In this document: positions 1 through 8,926 of the stretch, piece after piece
Layout of the letters: every line of letters begins with the position of its first letter
Position numbering within the stretch: position 1 is the stretch's first letter
Origin: Gammaproteobacteria bacterium
Lineage (GTDB): Bacteria > Pseudomonadota > Gammaproteobacteria > Steroidobacterales > Steroidobacteraceae
DNA length: 64,000 bases
Reading direction: 5' to 3'
NCBI GenBank assembly: GCA_005878835.1
Contig: VBMV01000050.1
Span: 1-64,000 of the forward strand
Made by a program: the position numbers and the translations under genes
The notes under the pieces: model-generated
The model's input: only the letters and a program-made list of their open reading frames with translations
What the model was told of the DNA's origin: nothing
Database searches by the model: none

Positions 1-1
1 T

Positions 2-1789
2 CCGCACAGCGCCGCGGACCTGGGCAAGCTCGATGCCGAGGCCATCCGCCGCGTGCGCGAGGAGGCCTGGCCGGATGCGACGGATGCCGACGAGCTGCAC
101 GATGCGCTGCTGTGGCTCACCTACCTCACCGACGCCGAGGTCGCGCGCGGCGCGGGCTGGACGGACCTGATCGCCCAGCTCGCCGCGCAGCGGCGCGTGA
201 CGCACATCGTTGGCGCGGGCGCCGGAGTCTGGGTCACCGCCGAGCGGCTGCCGCTGTTTGCCGCACTCTTCCCCGCGGCGCGTCCGGAGCCGGCGGTGAC
301 GACGCCCGCGGGTCGCACGCAGAGCGTGAGCAGCGAAGCCGCGCTCGTCGAGGCGGCGCGCGGGCGGCTCGAGGGTTTGGGGCCGACGACTGCCGCCGCA
401 CTCGCCGCGGAGCTTGCCATGCCGACCTCGCGCATCGAGACGGCGCTCGCAGCGCTGCAGGCGGAGGGCTTTGCGATGCGCGGCGCGTTCACGGACACGC
501 CGCCCCCGGAAGGCGAGTGGTGCGAGAGGCGGCTGCTCGCGCGCATCCACGGCTACACCGTCAAGCGGCTGCGCGCCGAGATCGAGCCCATCGAGGCGCG
601 CGACTTCGTGCGCTTCCTCCTCGACTGGCAGCGCGTCACGCTCAGCGGTCGCATGGAGGGTCCCGATGCGGTGGGCGCGGTGCTCGCGCAGCTCGAGGGC
701 TTCGAGGCGCCGGCGAGCGCCTGGGAGACGGAGATCCTGCCCGCGCGCATCGGCGAGTACGAGCCCGCCTGGCTCGATGAGCAGTGCCTCGCCGGGCGCT
801 TCGTGTGGACGCGCCTCGCCGCGCGCCGGGCGGAGCCCGGCCGGGGCGCCTCTCCGGTGCGCTCGACACCGATCGTGCTGCTCGCGCGGCGAAACTTGCT
901 GCTCTGGTCGTCGCTCGCCGGTCCCGTCGAGGTCCAGAATCTCTCGCCGCCCGCGCAGCGCGTGGCGGAATATCTCTCATCCCACGGCGCCTCGTTCTTC
1001 GATGAGATCGCACCTGGGAGCTCGCTCCTGCCCTCGCAGGCCGAGGAGGCCCTCGGCGAGCTCGTGGCGCTCGGCCTGGTCAATTCCGACAGCTTCGCGG
1101 GGCTGCGCGCGCTGCTGCTTCCCGCCGACCGCCGCAGACCCGCCATGGGCGCTCGCCGGCCGCGGCGCATCGCGCTGTTCGGGATGGACGCCGCGGGACG
1201 CTGGTCGCGCATCGCACGCCCCGCGGCGGCCGTGGGCGCTGCTGCCGCAAGTCCCGCCCCGGCCGCGGGTGATCAGGACGCCGCAGCACGCGAGCGAGCA
1301 CTCGGCGAGGAGACCGTCGAGCACCTGGTGCGGACGCTCCTGCGCCGCTGGGGAGTGGTGTTCTGGCGACTGTTGGCGCGCGAGGCCGATTGGCTGCCGC
1401 CGTGGCGCGATCTGCTGATGTGCTGCCGGCGCCTCGAGGCGCGGGGCGAGATTCGCGGCGGGCGCTTCGTCGCGGGCTTCACCGGCGAGCAGTACGCCGC
1501 GCCCGAGGCGATCGCCTTGCTGCGCGAGGCGCGCCGCAAGCCGCGCGAGGGGCACTACGTGTCGCTCTCGGGCGCCGACCCGTTGAACCTGGTCGGCATC
1601 CTCACGCCGGGTGCGCGGCTGCCTTCACTGAGCGGTAACCGCCTGCTGTATCGCGATGGCGTGCCGATCGCGCTCCTGGCGGGGGGCGAGGTGAGCTTCC
1701 TGGAGGAGCTGCCCGCGCCGCAGCAGTGGGAAGCGCGCAACCTGCTGCTGCGCCGGCAGGTGCCGGCCCAGCTCGCCCCTCTCGCCTGA
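2..1789 (+). CDS. lhr: Lhr-type ATP-dependent DNA helicase, C-terminal part (5' end outside window)
   Basis: The reading frame is open from base 2, so the listed GTG at 53 is internal and the gene starts upstream of the window. About 595 residues are present. They lack the DEAD/DEAH motor motifs but match the long C-terminal region of Lhr helicases: an early EEAWPDATDADELHDALL block, winged-helix-like segments, and the terminal LSGADPLNLVGILTPG and LSGNRLLYRDGVPIA blocks typical of the family. Lhr proteins are SF2 DNA/RNA helicases linked to DNA repair. The gene ends nine bases before the convergent peroxiredoxin gene. The identification rests on recognising the family C-terminus; the motor domain cannot be checked here. 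Confidence 0.82.
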   Translation, partial: PHSAADLGKLDAEAIRRVREEAWPDATDADELHDALLWLTYLTDAEVARGAGWTDLIAQLAAQRRVTHIVGAGAGVWVTAERLPLFAALFPAARPEPAVTTPAGRTQSVSSEAALVEAARGRLEGLGPTTAAALAAELAMPTSRIETALAALQAEGFAMRGAFTDTPPPEGEWCERRLLARIHGYTVKRLRAEIEPIEARDFVRFLLDWQRVTLSGRMEGPDAVGAVLAQLEGFEAPASAWETEILPARIGEYEPAWLDEQCLAGRFVWTRLAARRAEPGRGASPVRSTPIVLLARRNLLLWSSLAGPVEVQNLSPPAQRVAEYLSSHGASFFDEIAPGSSLLPSQAEEALGELVALGLVNSDSFAGLRALLLPADRRRPAMGARRPRRIALFGMDAAGRWSRIARPAAAVGAAAASPAPAAGDQDAAARERALGEETVEHLVRTLLRRWGVVFWRLLAREADWLPPWRDLLMCCRRLEARGEIRGGRFVAGFTGEQYAAPEAIALLREARRKPREGHYVSLSGADPLNLVGILTPGARLPSLSGNRLLYRDGVPIALLAGGEVSFLEELPAPQQWEARNLLLRRQVPAQLAPLA

Positions 1790-1797
1790 GCCGGCGG

Positions 1798-2337
1798 TCA
1801 GGTCCTCTTGTGCGCCTCCTGCCACTTCCTGACGGCGGCCATGGTGTTCTCGACATGCTGGTCGGGCTTCATGGCCGTGTAGGAGTAGATGATCACGCCC
1901 GTGGGGGCGATCACGTAGGAAGTGCGGTTGGCGTACTCAGGGTGATCGGCGAGCACGGAGTCGTAGGATTTCATGATCGAGCCGTCCCCGTCGGAGGCCA
2001 CCGGGAACTTGTTCTCGCACTTCTGGACCGAGAACTCGTCGAGCTTCGCGATCGGGTCGTGCGACACGCCCACCACGGTGGCGCCCAGCGCCTTGAACTG
2101 AGCGGCCGCTTCGGCGAACTTGTGCGCCTCGATGTTGCATCCTGGCGTGAAAGCCGCCGGGTAGAAATACAGCACCACCGGTCCCTTCTTCAGGGCATCG
2201 GCCAGCGAGAACCGGAACTCCTTGCCCGCGAGCGATGCCACCGTGCTGAAATCCGGTGCCTTCGCGCCGTCGGGCAGCGCGGCATACAGCGGAAGCGCAA
2301 CCAGTATGGTGAGTGCCCCTGCGAAATAGCGTCGCAT
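1798..2337 (-). CDS. Periplasmic peroxiredoxin (AhpC/TSA, Bcp/PrxQ-like)
   Basis: 179 residues with a short N-terminal signal peptide (RRYFAGALTILVALPLYA) followed by a thioredoxin-fold peroxidase domain. The peroxidatic cysteine lies in FYPAAFTPGC at about residue 67. In classic PrxQ enzymes a resolving cysteine follows five residues later; here that position is His (CNIEAHKF). The only other cysteine in the mature region is near residue 107 (VQKCENKF), so the enzyme may use a different resolving partner or be a 1-Cys type. Role inferred: reduction of peroxides in the envelope. It sits between lhr (convergent) and an AttH-like gene on the same strand, with 36 bases between. Confidence 0.88.
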   Translation of the reverse strand: MRRYFAGALTILVALPLYAALPDGAKAPDFSTVASLAGKEFRFSLADALKKGPVVLYFYPAAFTPGCNIEAHKFAEAAAQFKALGATVVGVSHDPIAKLDEFSVQKCENKFPVASDGDGSIMKSYDSVLADHPEYANRTSYVIAPTGVIIYSYTAMKPDQHVENTMAAVRKWQEAHKRT

Positions 2338-2373
2338 GATCGTCTCCCGTATCGATGAGGCGAAGGGCGGCCA

Positions 2374-3567
2374 TCATCGGCCAAGGCGGCCGGGCACGCC
2401 AGTCTCGTCGTGGCGCGGGCGTTCCGGCGCATAGCCGACCAACTCGACATAGCCGCGCCCGGCGATGCTGCGCCCGGCGCGCGCTCCGCTGACATCCACC
2501 GCGCCCTCCCAGTAATCGGGCGTGGTCCTGAGCTCCTGATCGGCAAGCACGGGACGTACGTTCAGCTCGAGCGCGAGCGCGGGCACGCGCAGGCGCCAGA
2601 GCGCCGGGTAGCGGGTCCCCTGCGCGTTGCTCCAGTGATCTGTGACCTCGATGCTCACCTCTTCATTGGACAATGGGCGGGAGCGACCGGCCGCCTCCAC
2701 CCAGGTTCCGGCGCTGTGCGGATCGCGGGTGTCGTCCCGATCGCGCAGTGCGTAGAACATCAGCGCCGTGCCGTCGTTCAGCTGCAACGCGAACCAGTCC
2801 CAACCCACCTCCGGCGCGCTCAAGCCCCCGCTGCCCCACTCGCGATCGAGCCATGCCAGGCCCTGAAGCCCAAGCGGATGACCCTCGCGGATCAGGCGCC
2901 CGCGCACGCTGAGGCGCGGAATCGAGTAGTAGTAAGTCGCATCGCCCGGCTCGCCCGACTTGCGACTCAATCCCGCCTCGCCGTTCAGGACCGGCGGCGC
3001 CTGCGCCTGCAGCGTGAGCTCGAGCTCATATCCGGGCTGCGCGGCCCGCAGCCGCCACGGGGCAGCGAAAACGGCCTCAGCGGCGCCCTCGAGCGACCAG
3101 TCGTCGATCCACACGTGCAACGGTGCCGCCTGCGCACCCGCAAGGCCCAGCGCCGCGCGCGAGAGCTTGCGCGCGAAGCGGAAGCGCCGGCGCTGAACGT
3201 CGGCGATCGCGAAATGCGCCATGTAGATCTCGCGCGTGCGCCAGGCGGAGGCCGCCGCGGGCTCGGGTGCGAGCGCCGCTCCGGGCTGCAGGGCAAAGCG
3301 GAAGAACGTCAGCTCAAATCCCACGCGCTCCCCGGACGCGGCGTCCAGATTGCCGCTGACATACCACCACTCCTGCCGGAACTGCGGATGTGGTCCGTGA
3401 TCGCGCGGAAACGCGAAGGTCCAGGGCGCCAGCGCCTGCGCAAAGCCCGCCGGCGCGAGGCCGGCGCCTGGGCGCAGCTGCGCGGGGGGCGGCGCCGCGC
3501 TCATCGCGCACGCTGCCGCGCCCGCGAGCGCCAGCCGGATCACCGCCCGCGTGCGGCTGCGGCGCAT
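2374..3567 (-). CDS. AttH/CrtC-like lipocalin-domain protein
   Basis: 397 residues. The ORF track extends it to 3894, but the likely start is the ATG at 3567, which overlaps the stop of the upstream permease (ATGA); the extension is only the shadow of that gene. A signal peptide (IRLALAGAAACAMSAAPPPAQ) is followed by the two-lobed lipocalin-like fold of the CrtC/AttH family: FPRDHGPHPQFRQEWWYVSG near residue 50, LDREWGS and GWDWFALQLNDGTALMFY in the second half. CrtC proteins hydrate carotenoids, but no carotenoid genes are nearby. Tight coupling to an FtsX-type permease and ATPase matches the attEFGH-type arrangement, so an exported lipid or hydrophobic-ligand role is inferred. Confidence 0.85.
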   Translation of the reverse strand: MRRSRTRAVIRLALAGAAACAMSAAPPPAQLRPGAGLAPAGFAQALAPWTFAFPRDHGPHPQFRQEWWYVSGNLDAASGERVGFELTFFRFALQPGAALAPEPAAASAWRTREIYMAHFAIADVQRRRFRFARKLSRAALGLAGAQAAPLHVWIDDWSLEGAAEAVFAAPWRLRAAQPGYELELTLQAQAPPVLNGEAGLSRKSGEPGDATYYYSIPRLSVRGRLIREGHPLGLQGLAWLDREWGSGGLSAPEVGWDWFALQLNDGTALMFYALRDRDDTRDPHSAGTWVEAAGRSRPLSNEEVSIEVTDHWSNAQGTRYPALWRLRVPALALELNVRPVLADQELRTTPDYWEGAVDVSGARAGRSIAGRGYVELVGYAPERPRHDETGVPGRLGR

Positions 3568-6107
3568 CACTCCTCCCGCAGACCCTGCGCGAGCGGCGCC
3601 CGCGCGCTGCGCCACGCCGGGTACACACCGGCCGCCAGCGCCGCGCCGAGCGCGAGCCACAGGGCATCGGTGAACTGTGCCGGCGTCAGGTGCAGGTCGA
3701 TCTGCCAGCCGAAGGCCCGGCGGTTGATGACGCCGGTCAGCACCAGCGCGGTCAGCAGTCCCGCCGGGATAGCGGCGGCGAGCGCCGCGACGCCCATGAA
3801 AGTGGTCTGCGCCAGCACCAGCAGCGCGGTGCCCCGTGGAGTCAGGCCGAGCGAGCGCAGGATCGCCAGCTCCCGCGACCGTTCCAGTTCCCACGCCAGC
3901 AGCGCACTCACCAGGGCCACCGCGGCCACGCCCGCGGCGAGCCAGTACAGCACCCGCGTAATCACGAAGGTGCGCTCGAAAATGCCCATCGACAGCGCGC
4001 GAATGTCGGCGTTGGAGCGGATGAGGAGCGCCTGCCGGCCGCCCGCGGCCGCGCGCAATTCCCCTACCGCCCGCCGCGCCTCGACCCCGGGTGCCAGATA
4101 GATGCCGAGCCCGCTGATGGCCTCATCGGCCCACAGGCGCTGGTAAGTCCCAAGGCTCATGAGCACCTCGCCGCGGTCGTTACCGTATTCGCGGTAGACG
4201 CCCGCCACCGCAAACGCCCGCGGCCCGGCAGCGGTCGTGAGCGTGAGGGTGTCATGAGGCGCGAGACCCAGCCGCCAGGCGAGCGGCTCGGAAACCAGGA
4301 TCGCGCCGCGCGCAAACTGCGGCCACGCGTGCGCCGCGTCTCCTTGCGTGAACTGCAGCGCCGCGTAGCTGGCATGCGCGAGTCTGACGGCGTTCAGATC
4401 CAGCGCGCCGCGCGGCGATGCGACCTCCACCCGGCGGCTCTCGCTGTGATCACGGATCCCGGGTGTCGCGAGCAGCGCGCGGATGACGGCCGGGTCGAGC
4501 CGGCGTTGCGACGCTTCCGCCGGGCCCGGAGCGCTGACGTAGACGTCCGCGCGCAGGGTGTGAATGAGCCACTCGCGCAGTGATTCGCGGAAGCTCTCCA
4601 CCATGATGGCGACCCCGATCATGGCGGTGAGCGCCATGCCGAGCGCGGCGCTGGCCACGCCCGTGCGGCTGAGTGAGGCCGCGATGTCGCCGCAGGCGAG
4701 CCGCGCCACCGGGCTCAGGCGCGCGCCGAGCCGCGCCGCCGCCTGTGCCAGCACGCGCAGCGCCGCCGGCGTGACCGCCGCCACACTCAGCAGCAACATG
4801 AACAGCGTGGCGAACCCGGCCAGCAGGCTCCGTCCGGAGACCCACGCGATGAGGCCCGCCCCCACCGCCAGCAGTGCGCTGACGGCGGCCAGGGCGCGCG
4901 CCACCCGTACCGCCCGCGTTTCGAGCACCGAACGCGCCAGTCCCAGCTGCGGTGCGCTCGCGGCCACCTCGAGCGCCGGCAGCAACGCCGCGGCGAGCGC
5001 GGTCGCCGGCCCGGCGCACAGCGCCGCGACGACGCCGCTCACGGGTACGGTGACCTGGTTCACGGTGACCACGAAATACAGGTCATTGATGGTTTGTGAA
5101 ACGAGTCCCACCAGGCCCCGTCCGAGCGCCACTCCCAGCAGCACTCCGCACAGCGAGCCGACGACGCCCAGCACCGCCGCTTCGCCGAGCACGACGGCGA
5201 GCACCTCGCCGCGGGTAGCGCCGAGCGCCCGCAGCACGGCGAGGGTGGCGCGGCGCTGCAGCACCGCAAAGCTCACTGCCCCGTAGATGAGAAACGCGCC
5301 CACCAGCAGTGCCAACAGGCTCATGGCCTTCAGGTTGGTCGTGAACGCGTCCGTCATGGCGAAGGTCTCGCGCGCCTGGGCGCGCGTCGCGTGCAGCTCG
5401 AGATCCGCAGGCAGGTGCGCGCGCAGCCACGCGAGCGCGGCGTCGGGCGCGCCCCCGGCAACGCGCACGTCGATGCGCGACAGGCGGCCGACCGCTCCGA
5501 GCCATTCCTGTGCCTGCGCGATGTCCGTGAGCAGCGCCGCGTCGAGCCCCGGGCCAGCGTCGGCGATCCGGCCGATGAGCGTGGCGCGCTGCCGCACGCC
5601 GCCGACGGTCACGTCAAAGCGCCCGTTCAGGCCCAGCTCTTGCGCGGCCGCCGCGCTCATGACCACGGCGCCCGGCTCGGTGAGCCAGCGGCGCAATCCC
5701 TCGACACCGTCAGTCGCCGGGTCGGGCGCTGCGGCGACCCGCCCCTCGCCCGCGAGCTCCGCGGCGGCGAACGGGTCGACGCCGATCAGTTGCATGGTGC
5801 GCTCACCCACCGTGACGTACCCCGTCACCAGCGGCGCGAACCGCAGCGGCACGCCCGCGGCGGCCTGCGTACGCAGCTGCGCGTACAGCCGTTCATCGAT
5901 CCCGCGCGGACCGCCCGTGATCTGATGGGTGGCGGCGCCGTTGACCGCCTGCAGGGACAGCTCGAAGGCGCGCTGCGAGCTTGCCGTGGCCACGTCCACC
6001 GCCACGATCGTGCCCACTCCCAGTGTCAGCCCGATGAGCGCCAGCGCCAGTTGGGCCGGATGGCGCAGCAGATGTCGCACGCTGGCTGCACGCAGGGTCG
6101 GCATCAT
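3567..6107 (-). CDS. FtsX/MacB-family ABC transporter permease
   Basis: 846 residues, the size of a fused two-half permease of the FtsX/DUF214 superfamily. A first membrane helix near residues 18-40 (LALALIGLTLGVGTIVAVDVATA) is followed by a large periplasmic domain, then three helices around 260-380, another set around 405-460, a second periplasmic domain, and three C-terminal helices ending LGAALAAGVYPAWRSARAPLAQGLREE. The start ATGATG overlaps the stop of the ATPase gene and its own stop overlaps the AttH-like start, so the three are translationally coupled. Inferred role: extraction or export of lipids or lipoproteins across the inner membrane, as known for the LolCDE/MacB-type family. 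The substrate is unknown. Confidence 0.9.
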   Translation of the reverse strand: MMPTLRAASVRHLLRHPAQLALALIGLTLGVGTIVAVDVATASSQRAFELSLQAVNGAATHQITGGPRGIDERLYAQLRTQAAAGVPLRFAPLVTGYVTVGERTMQLIGVDPFAAAELAGEGRVAAAPDPATDGVEGLRRWLTEPGAVVMSAAAAQELGLNGRFDVTVGGVRQRATLIGRIADAGPGLDAALLTDIAQAQEWLGAVGRLSRIDVRVAGGAPDAALAWLRAHLPADLELHATRAQARETFAMTDAFTTNLKAMSLLALLVGAFLIYGAVSFAVLQRRATLAVLRALGATRGEVLAVVLGEAAVLGVVGSLCGVLLGVALGRGLVGLVSQTINDLYFVVTVNQVTVPVSGVVAALCAGPATALAAALLPALEVAASAPQLGLARSVLETRAVRVARALAAVSALLAVGAGLIAWVSGRSLLAGFATLFMLLLSVAAVTPAALRVLAQAAARLGARLSPVARLACGDIAASLSRTGVASAALGMALTAMIGVAIMVESFRESLREWLIHTLRADVYVSAPGPAEASQRRLDPAVIRALLATPGIRDHSESRRVEVASPRGALDLNAVRLAHASYAALQFTQGDAAHAWPQFARGAILVSEPLAWRLGLAPHDTLTLTTAAGPRAFAVAGVYREYGNDRGEVLMSLGTYQRLWADEAISGLGIYLAPGVEARRAVGELRAAAGGRQALLIRSNADIRALSMGIFERTFVITRVLYWLAAGVAAVALVSALLAWELERSRELAILRSLGLTPRGTALLVLAQTTFMGVAALAAAIPAGLLTALVLTGVINRRAFGWQIDLHLTPAQFTDALWLALGAALAAGVYPAWRSARAPLAQGLREE

Positions 6108-6769
6108 GAGTGCAGCCGGCCCTCGCGCAGTTCGAGCACGCGATCCGCCAGATGAGACACGGCGACGTCGTGCGTCACGATCACGACGGTCGTGCCGCGC
6201 GCGCGGGTGAGCGACAACAGCACCGCCAGCACCTCGCCCGCGGTCTGTTCGTCGAGGTTACCGGTGGGCTCATCGGCCAGCAGCAGCCCGGGCCGGTGCA
6301 CCAGCGCGCGCGCGATCGCCACCCGCTGCTGCTCGCCGCCGGAGAGCTGGTCCACCGCGCTGTGCGCCCGCTCGCGCAGACCCACGTCCGCGAGCGCCGC
6401 GAGGCTGCGCTCGCGCGCCTGTGCCCCGCGTGCGCCGTTGAGTTCGAGCACCAGGCGCACGTTCTCTTCGACATCGAGCGTCGGGATCAGGTTGAAGAAC
6501 TGGTAGACGAAGCCGATGTGGGCGCGGCGGAACAGGGTGCGGGCGGGCTCGCCCATGGCCGTCACGTCACGGCCGTCGATCTCCACGGTGCCACGCTCGG
6601 CACGGTCGATGCCGCTGATGAGATTGAGGAGCGTGGATTTGCCCGAGCCGCTGCGTCCGGTGACCGCGACCGTCTCGCCGCACCTTAGCTGCGCGTCGGC
6701 TCCATCGAGCACCTGGTGCACGCGCCCGCCCTCGCGGAAGCTGCGGGAAAGACTGCGAACGATGAGCAT
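6104..6769 (-). CDS. ABC transporter ATP-binding protein (LolD/MacB type)
   Basis: 221 residues counting from ATG at 6769; the longer ORF in the track reads through the upstream non-coding region and antisense to other genes. Walker A is GRSGSGKST, the signature is [15 protein letters not shown], and Walker B is [14 protein letters not shown]. The phrase [17 protein letters not shown] is typical of the LolD/MacB/FtsE-like clade that works with FtsX-type permeases. It is the first gene of a three-gene coupled operon with the permease and the AttH-like protein. It is divergent from the DUF2007 gene, with 48 bases between the starts. Confidence 0.93.
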   Translation of the reverse strand: MLIVRSLSRSFREGGRVHQVLDGADAQLRCGETVAVTGRSGSGKSTLLNLISGIDRAERGTVEIDGRDVTAMGEPARTLFRRAHIGFVYQFFNLIPTLDVEENVRLVLELNGARGAQARERSLAALADVGLRERAHSAVDQLSGGEQQRVAIARALVHRPGLLLADEPTGNLDEQTAGEVLAVLLSLTRARGTTVVIVTHDVAVSHLADRVLELREGRLHS

Positions 6770-6817
6770 ATGCTGCGCATTGTAGAAACATCGCGCCTTT
6801 GGCACTGTAGCGACACC

Positions 6818-7087
6818 ATGTCCGACTCTGAATGGCGCCTGCTTACCACGCTGTCGGATCTGCCCTCCGCGCAGTCGCTGGCCGAGGTGCTCGCGGCCGA
6901 GGGGGTCGTGGCTCGGGTCATGTCGGATGCCGGCGTCCTCGGGCAGGCTGCGCCCTCCCGGATATACGTCGCCGCCCCCCAGTTGCACCGGGCCCGCTGG
7001 CTGCTCTCCCAGGGCACGTTCACGGACGAGGAGCTCGCGTCGCTGTCGGCGGCAGCCCAGCCTGCGAACGAGCCGCCGGACGGCTGA
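6818..7087 (+). CDS. DUF2007 family small protein
   Basis: 89 residues from ATG at 6818; the track's start at 6716 would run through the divergent promoter region and into the ATPase gene. The pattern WRLLTTLSDLPSAQSLAEVLAAEGVVARV followed by RIYVAAPQLHRARWLL matches the compact beta-alpha-beta fold of DUF2007, annotated in databases as a putative signal-transducing protein related to PII-like folds. No experimental role is established. The C-terminal 15 residues are low complexity. It is divergent from the ABC ATPase and is followed after about 100 bases by an FKBP gene on the same strand. Confidence 0.75.
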   Translation: MSDSEWRLLTTLSDLPSAQSLAEVLAAEGVVARVMSDAGVLGQAAPSRIYVAAPQLHRARWLLSQGTFTDEELASLSAAAQPANEPPDG

Positions 7088-7191
7088 CGGCAAAAAGTGC
7101 AGCGCGCAGGCCTGCAATCAGCCACACTCCCGACCCGCTGCGGTTCCCAAGCCGTGCCGTGCACGGCCCGCATGCCTGTGAAGGGTACCCC

Positions 7192-8034
7192 ATGACACTG
7201 CCAGCGCCGCGCCGCGCCCGCACATTCCTTCTCGTCAGCACCGCCGCCGCCGTCGCGCTTGCCGGCCCGATGCTCGCGGCTGCGCAGCAACCGCCCGCGG
7301 GCGCTGCGCCCTCGTCGGAAACCGCCGCCCCGGCCAAGAAAGCGCCCGCCACGGCCGGCGCCGCCAAGGAGGCGCCCGCAAAGGCCAAAGCCGGCTCCCC
7401 GAGTTACAGCGTCGGCGTGTCGATGGGCGAGCAGCTGCGCGCCAGCGGCATTCCGCCCGAGCTGCTCAACGCGCAGCAGCTCGCGCAGGGCGTCCACGAT
7501 GCGCTCTCCGGCAAGGCCTCGATGACGGACAAGGATCGCGAGAACCTGCGCGGTCTGGTGGACTCCGTCGGCGAATCCAACCACCGCGCGGCGGCCAAGT
7601 TCCTGGCCGAGAACGGCAAGAAACCCGACATCGTCACGACCGCGAGCGGCCTGCAGTACAAGGTGCTCGCCGCCGGCAGCGGCGCATCGCCCAAGCCAAC
7701 CGACGAGGTCACGGTGAACTACCGGGGCACGCTGATAAGTGGGACCGAGTTCGACAGCAGCTACAAGCGCGGGCAGCCGGCGAACTTCCAGCTCAACCGC
7801 GTCATCCCCGGCTGGACCGAGGCGCTGGGTCTGATGAAGCCGGGCGCCAAGTGGCAACTCTTCATCCCACCGCAACTCGGGTACGACCTGCGCTCCGCGC
7901 CGCCCATTCCGCCCGGCTCGCTGCTGATCTTCGAAGTCGAGCTGCTGAGCGTCAAGGCGGCCCCGAGCACGGCGCAGTCCGGGGCGCCGGCGCCACCTGC
8001 GACGCCGCCGGCGGAGAAACCCGCGGCCAAGTGA
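7192..8034 (+). CDS. FKBP-type peptidyl-prolyl isomerase, periplasmic (FkpA/Mip-like)
   Basis: 280 residues from ATG at 7192, preceded by AAGGG at a good distance; the track's earlier start is out of context. A signal peptide (FLLVSTAAAVALAGPMLAAAQQ) is followed by an Ala/Pro/Lys-rich linker (about 30-70), an N-terminal helical dimerisation domain (YSVGVSMGEQLRASGI) and a C-terminal FKBP domain beginning GLQYKVLAAGSG with VTVNYRGTL, GTEFDSSY, VIPGWTEAL and LGYDLR. This is the Mip/FkpA layout of envelope folding chaperones. The enzyme catalyses proline isomerisation in the periplasm. A low-complexity Ala/Pro tail closes the protein. A perfect GCCGTGCACGGC palindrome lies about 25 bases upstream of the start. 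Confidence 0.92.
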   Translation: MTLPAPRRARTFLLVSTAAAVALAGPMLAAAQQPPAGAAPSSETAAPAKKAPATAGAAKEAPAKAKAGSPSYSVGVSMGEQLRASGIPPELLNAQQLAQGVHDALSGKASMTDKDRENLRGLVDSVGESNHRAAAKFLAENGKKPDIVTTASGLQYKVLAAGSGASPKPTDEVTVNYRGTLISGTEFDSSYKRGQPANFQLNRVIPGWTEALGLMKPGAKWQLFIPPQLGYDLRSAPPIPPGSLLIFEVELLSVKAAPSTAQSGAPAPPATPPAEKPAAK

Positions 8035-8063
8035 GCGCCGCGGGGCGCCGCCCTGCGGGAGCT

Positions 8064-8573
8064 TCAGCCGTCGGCGTTCGCGCCGGGATTGAAGCGCATG
8101 GGCTTGGTGACGCCCATGCGCGTGAGTTCGCGCAGCAGGTTCCCGGCGAGCTCCTGGCAGGAGGCGCGCTCGAACAGCGGCGCCGCGGACCAGTCGTAGG
8201 CCCAGGGCTGCGCGCCGCGCAGCGCCTCCGGTTCATCGACGTAGCGCGGGATGACGTGCGCGTGCAGCGCCGGCTCCTGGTTGCCGAAGATCGCGTAGTT
8301 GATGCGCGTGGCTCCGGTCACCTTGAGCAGCGCATCGCCCAGGCGCGACATGTCGGAGAGGAAGGCGATGCGCTCGCGGGCGCCGAGCGCGTTGAGATTC
8401 GGCACCACCGGATCCGGCAGCAGCACCGCGTAGCCGCGCACGAACTGCCGCTCGCCGAACACCGCCCAACCCGAGAACAGGCGCGCGATCACGCGCGGAT
8501 CGCGTCCCTCGCGGGCGGCGATCACCTGCGCGTGGATGGCGGTAAAAGGCTCCGCTGCGACTTCGTTCTTCAT
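8064..8573 (-). CDS. HIT-like family protein with an altered HIT motif
   Basis: 169 residues from ATG at 8573, overlapping the stop of the upstream DUF486 gene (ATGA); the 441-residue ORF in the track is a read-through of upstream genes. The region NYAIFGNQEPALHAHVIPRYVDEP is the HIT signature area. Canonical HIT hydrolases carry three histidines (HxHxH); here the third is replaced by Pro (HAHVIPR), as in some proteobacterial HIT relatives. The expected role is nucleotide phosphate-ester hydrolysis, but catalysis is uncertain with this motif. No metal or signal motifs are visible, so it is probably cytoplasmic. Convergent with the FKBP gene. Confidence 0.8.
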   Translation of the reverse strand: MKNEVAAEPFTAIHAQVIAAREGRDPRVIARLFSGWAVFGERQFVRGYAVLLPDPVVPNLNALGARERIAFLSDMSRLGDALLKVTGATRINYAIFGNQEPALHAHVIPRYVDEPEALRGAQPWAYDWSAAPLFERASCQELAGNLLRELTRMGVTKPMRFNPGANADG

Positions 8574-8923
8574 GGGGCGCCCGGTGAACGGAATACGAAA
8601 TATACCGCACCCAGAATGCACAGGGCCGCCCACAGGTAGTCGAGCTTCAGCGGCTTGTGCATGTACAGCAGGGCGAACGGCACGAACACGCCGAGCGTGA
8701 TCACCTCCTGCAGGATCTTCAGCTGCGGCAGTGACAGCTGCGTGTAGCCGATCCGATTGCCCGGCACCTGCAGCAGATACTCGAAGAAGGCGATGCCCCA
8801 GCTCACCATTGCCGCCAGGTACCACGGCCGGCCGGCGAGATTCTTCAGGTGCGCGTACCAGGCGAACGTCATGAAGACGTTCGAGGCCATGAGCAGCAGG
8901 GTCGCGGAAATGACCGGGTTCAC
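8570..8923 (-). CDS. DUF486 / DMT-family small membrane protein
   Basis: 117 residues starting at GTG 8923. Four hydrophobic segments are visible: NPVISATLLLMASNVFMTFAW, WYLAAMVSWGIAFFEYLL, ILQEVITLGVFVPFALLYM and LDYLWAALCILGAVYFVF. The sequence matches DUF486, a four-helix family in the drug/metabolite transporter superfamily with no assigned substrate. The NRIGYTQLSLPQLKILQEVI block is the best-conserved part of the family. It sits between a HAD hydrolase gene and the HIT gene on the same strand, with overlapping or nearly touching ends, so an operon is likely. An out-of-frame ATG at 8927 was not used because GTG gives the conserved N-terminus. Confidence 0.85.
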   Translation of the reverse strand: MNPVISATLLLMASNVFMTFAWYAHLKNLAGRPWYLAAMVSWGIAFFEYLLQVPGNRIGYTQLSLPQLKILQEVITLGVFVPFALLYMHKPLKLDYLWAALCILGAVYFVFRSPGAP

Positions 8924-8926
8924 GCA

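Noticed and set aside
2410-4101. 563-residue plus-strand ORF antisense to the AttH-like and permease genes
   Set aside because: Shadow frame: it changes composition abruptly along its length and has no domain features.
7156-7167. Palindrome GCCGTGCACGGC upstream of the FKBP gene as an operator
   Set aside because: A 12-base GC-rich palindrome is not rare in such a genome, and no regulator or spacing evidence supports it.
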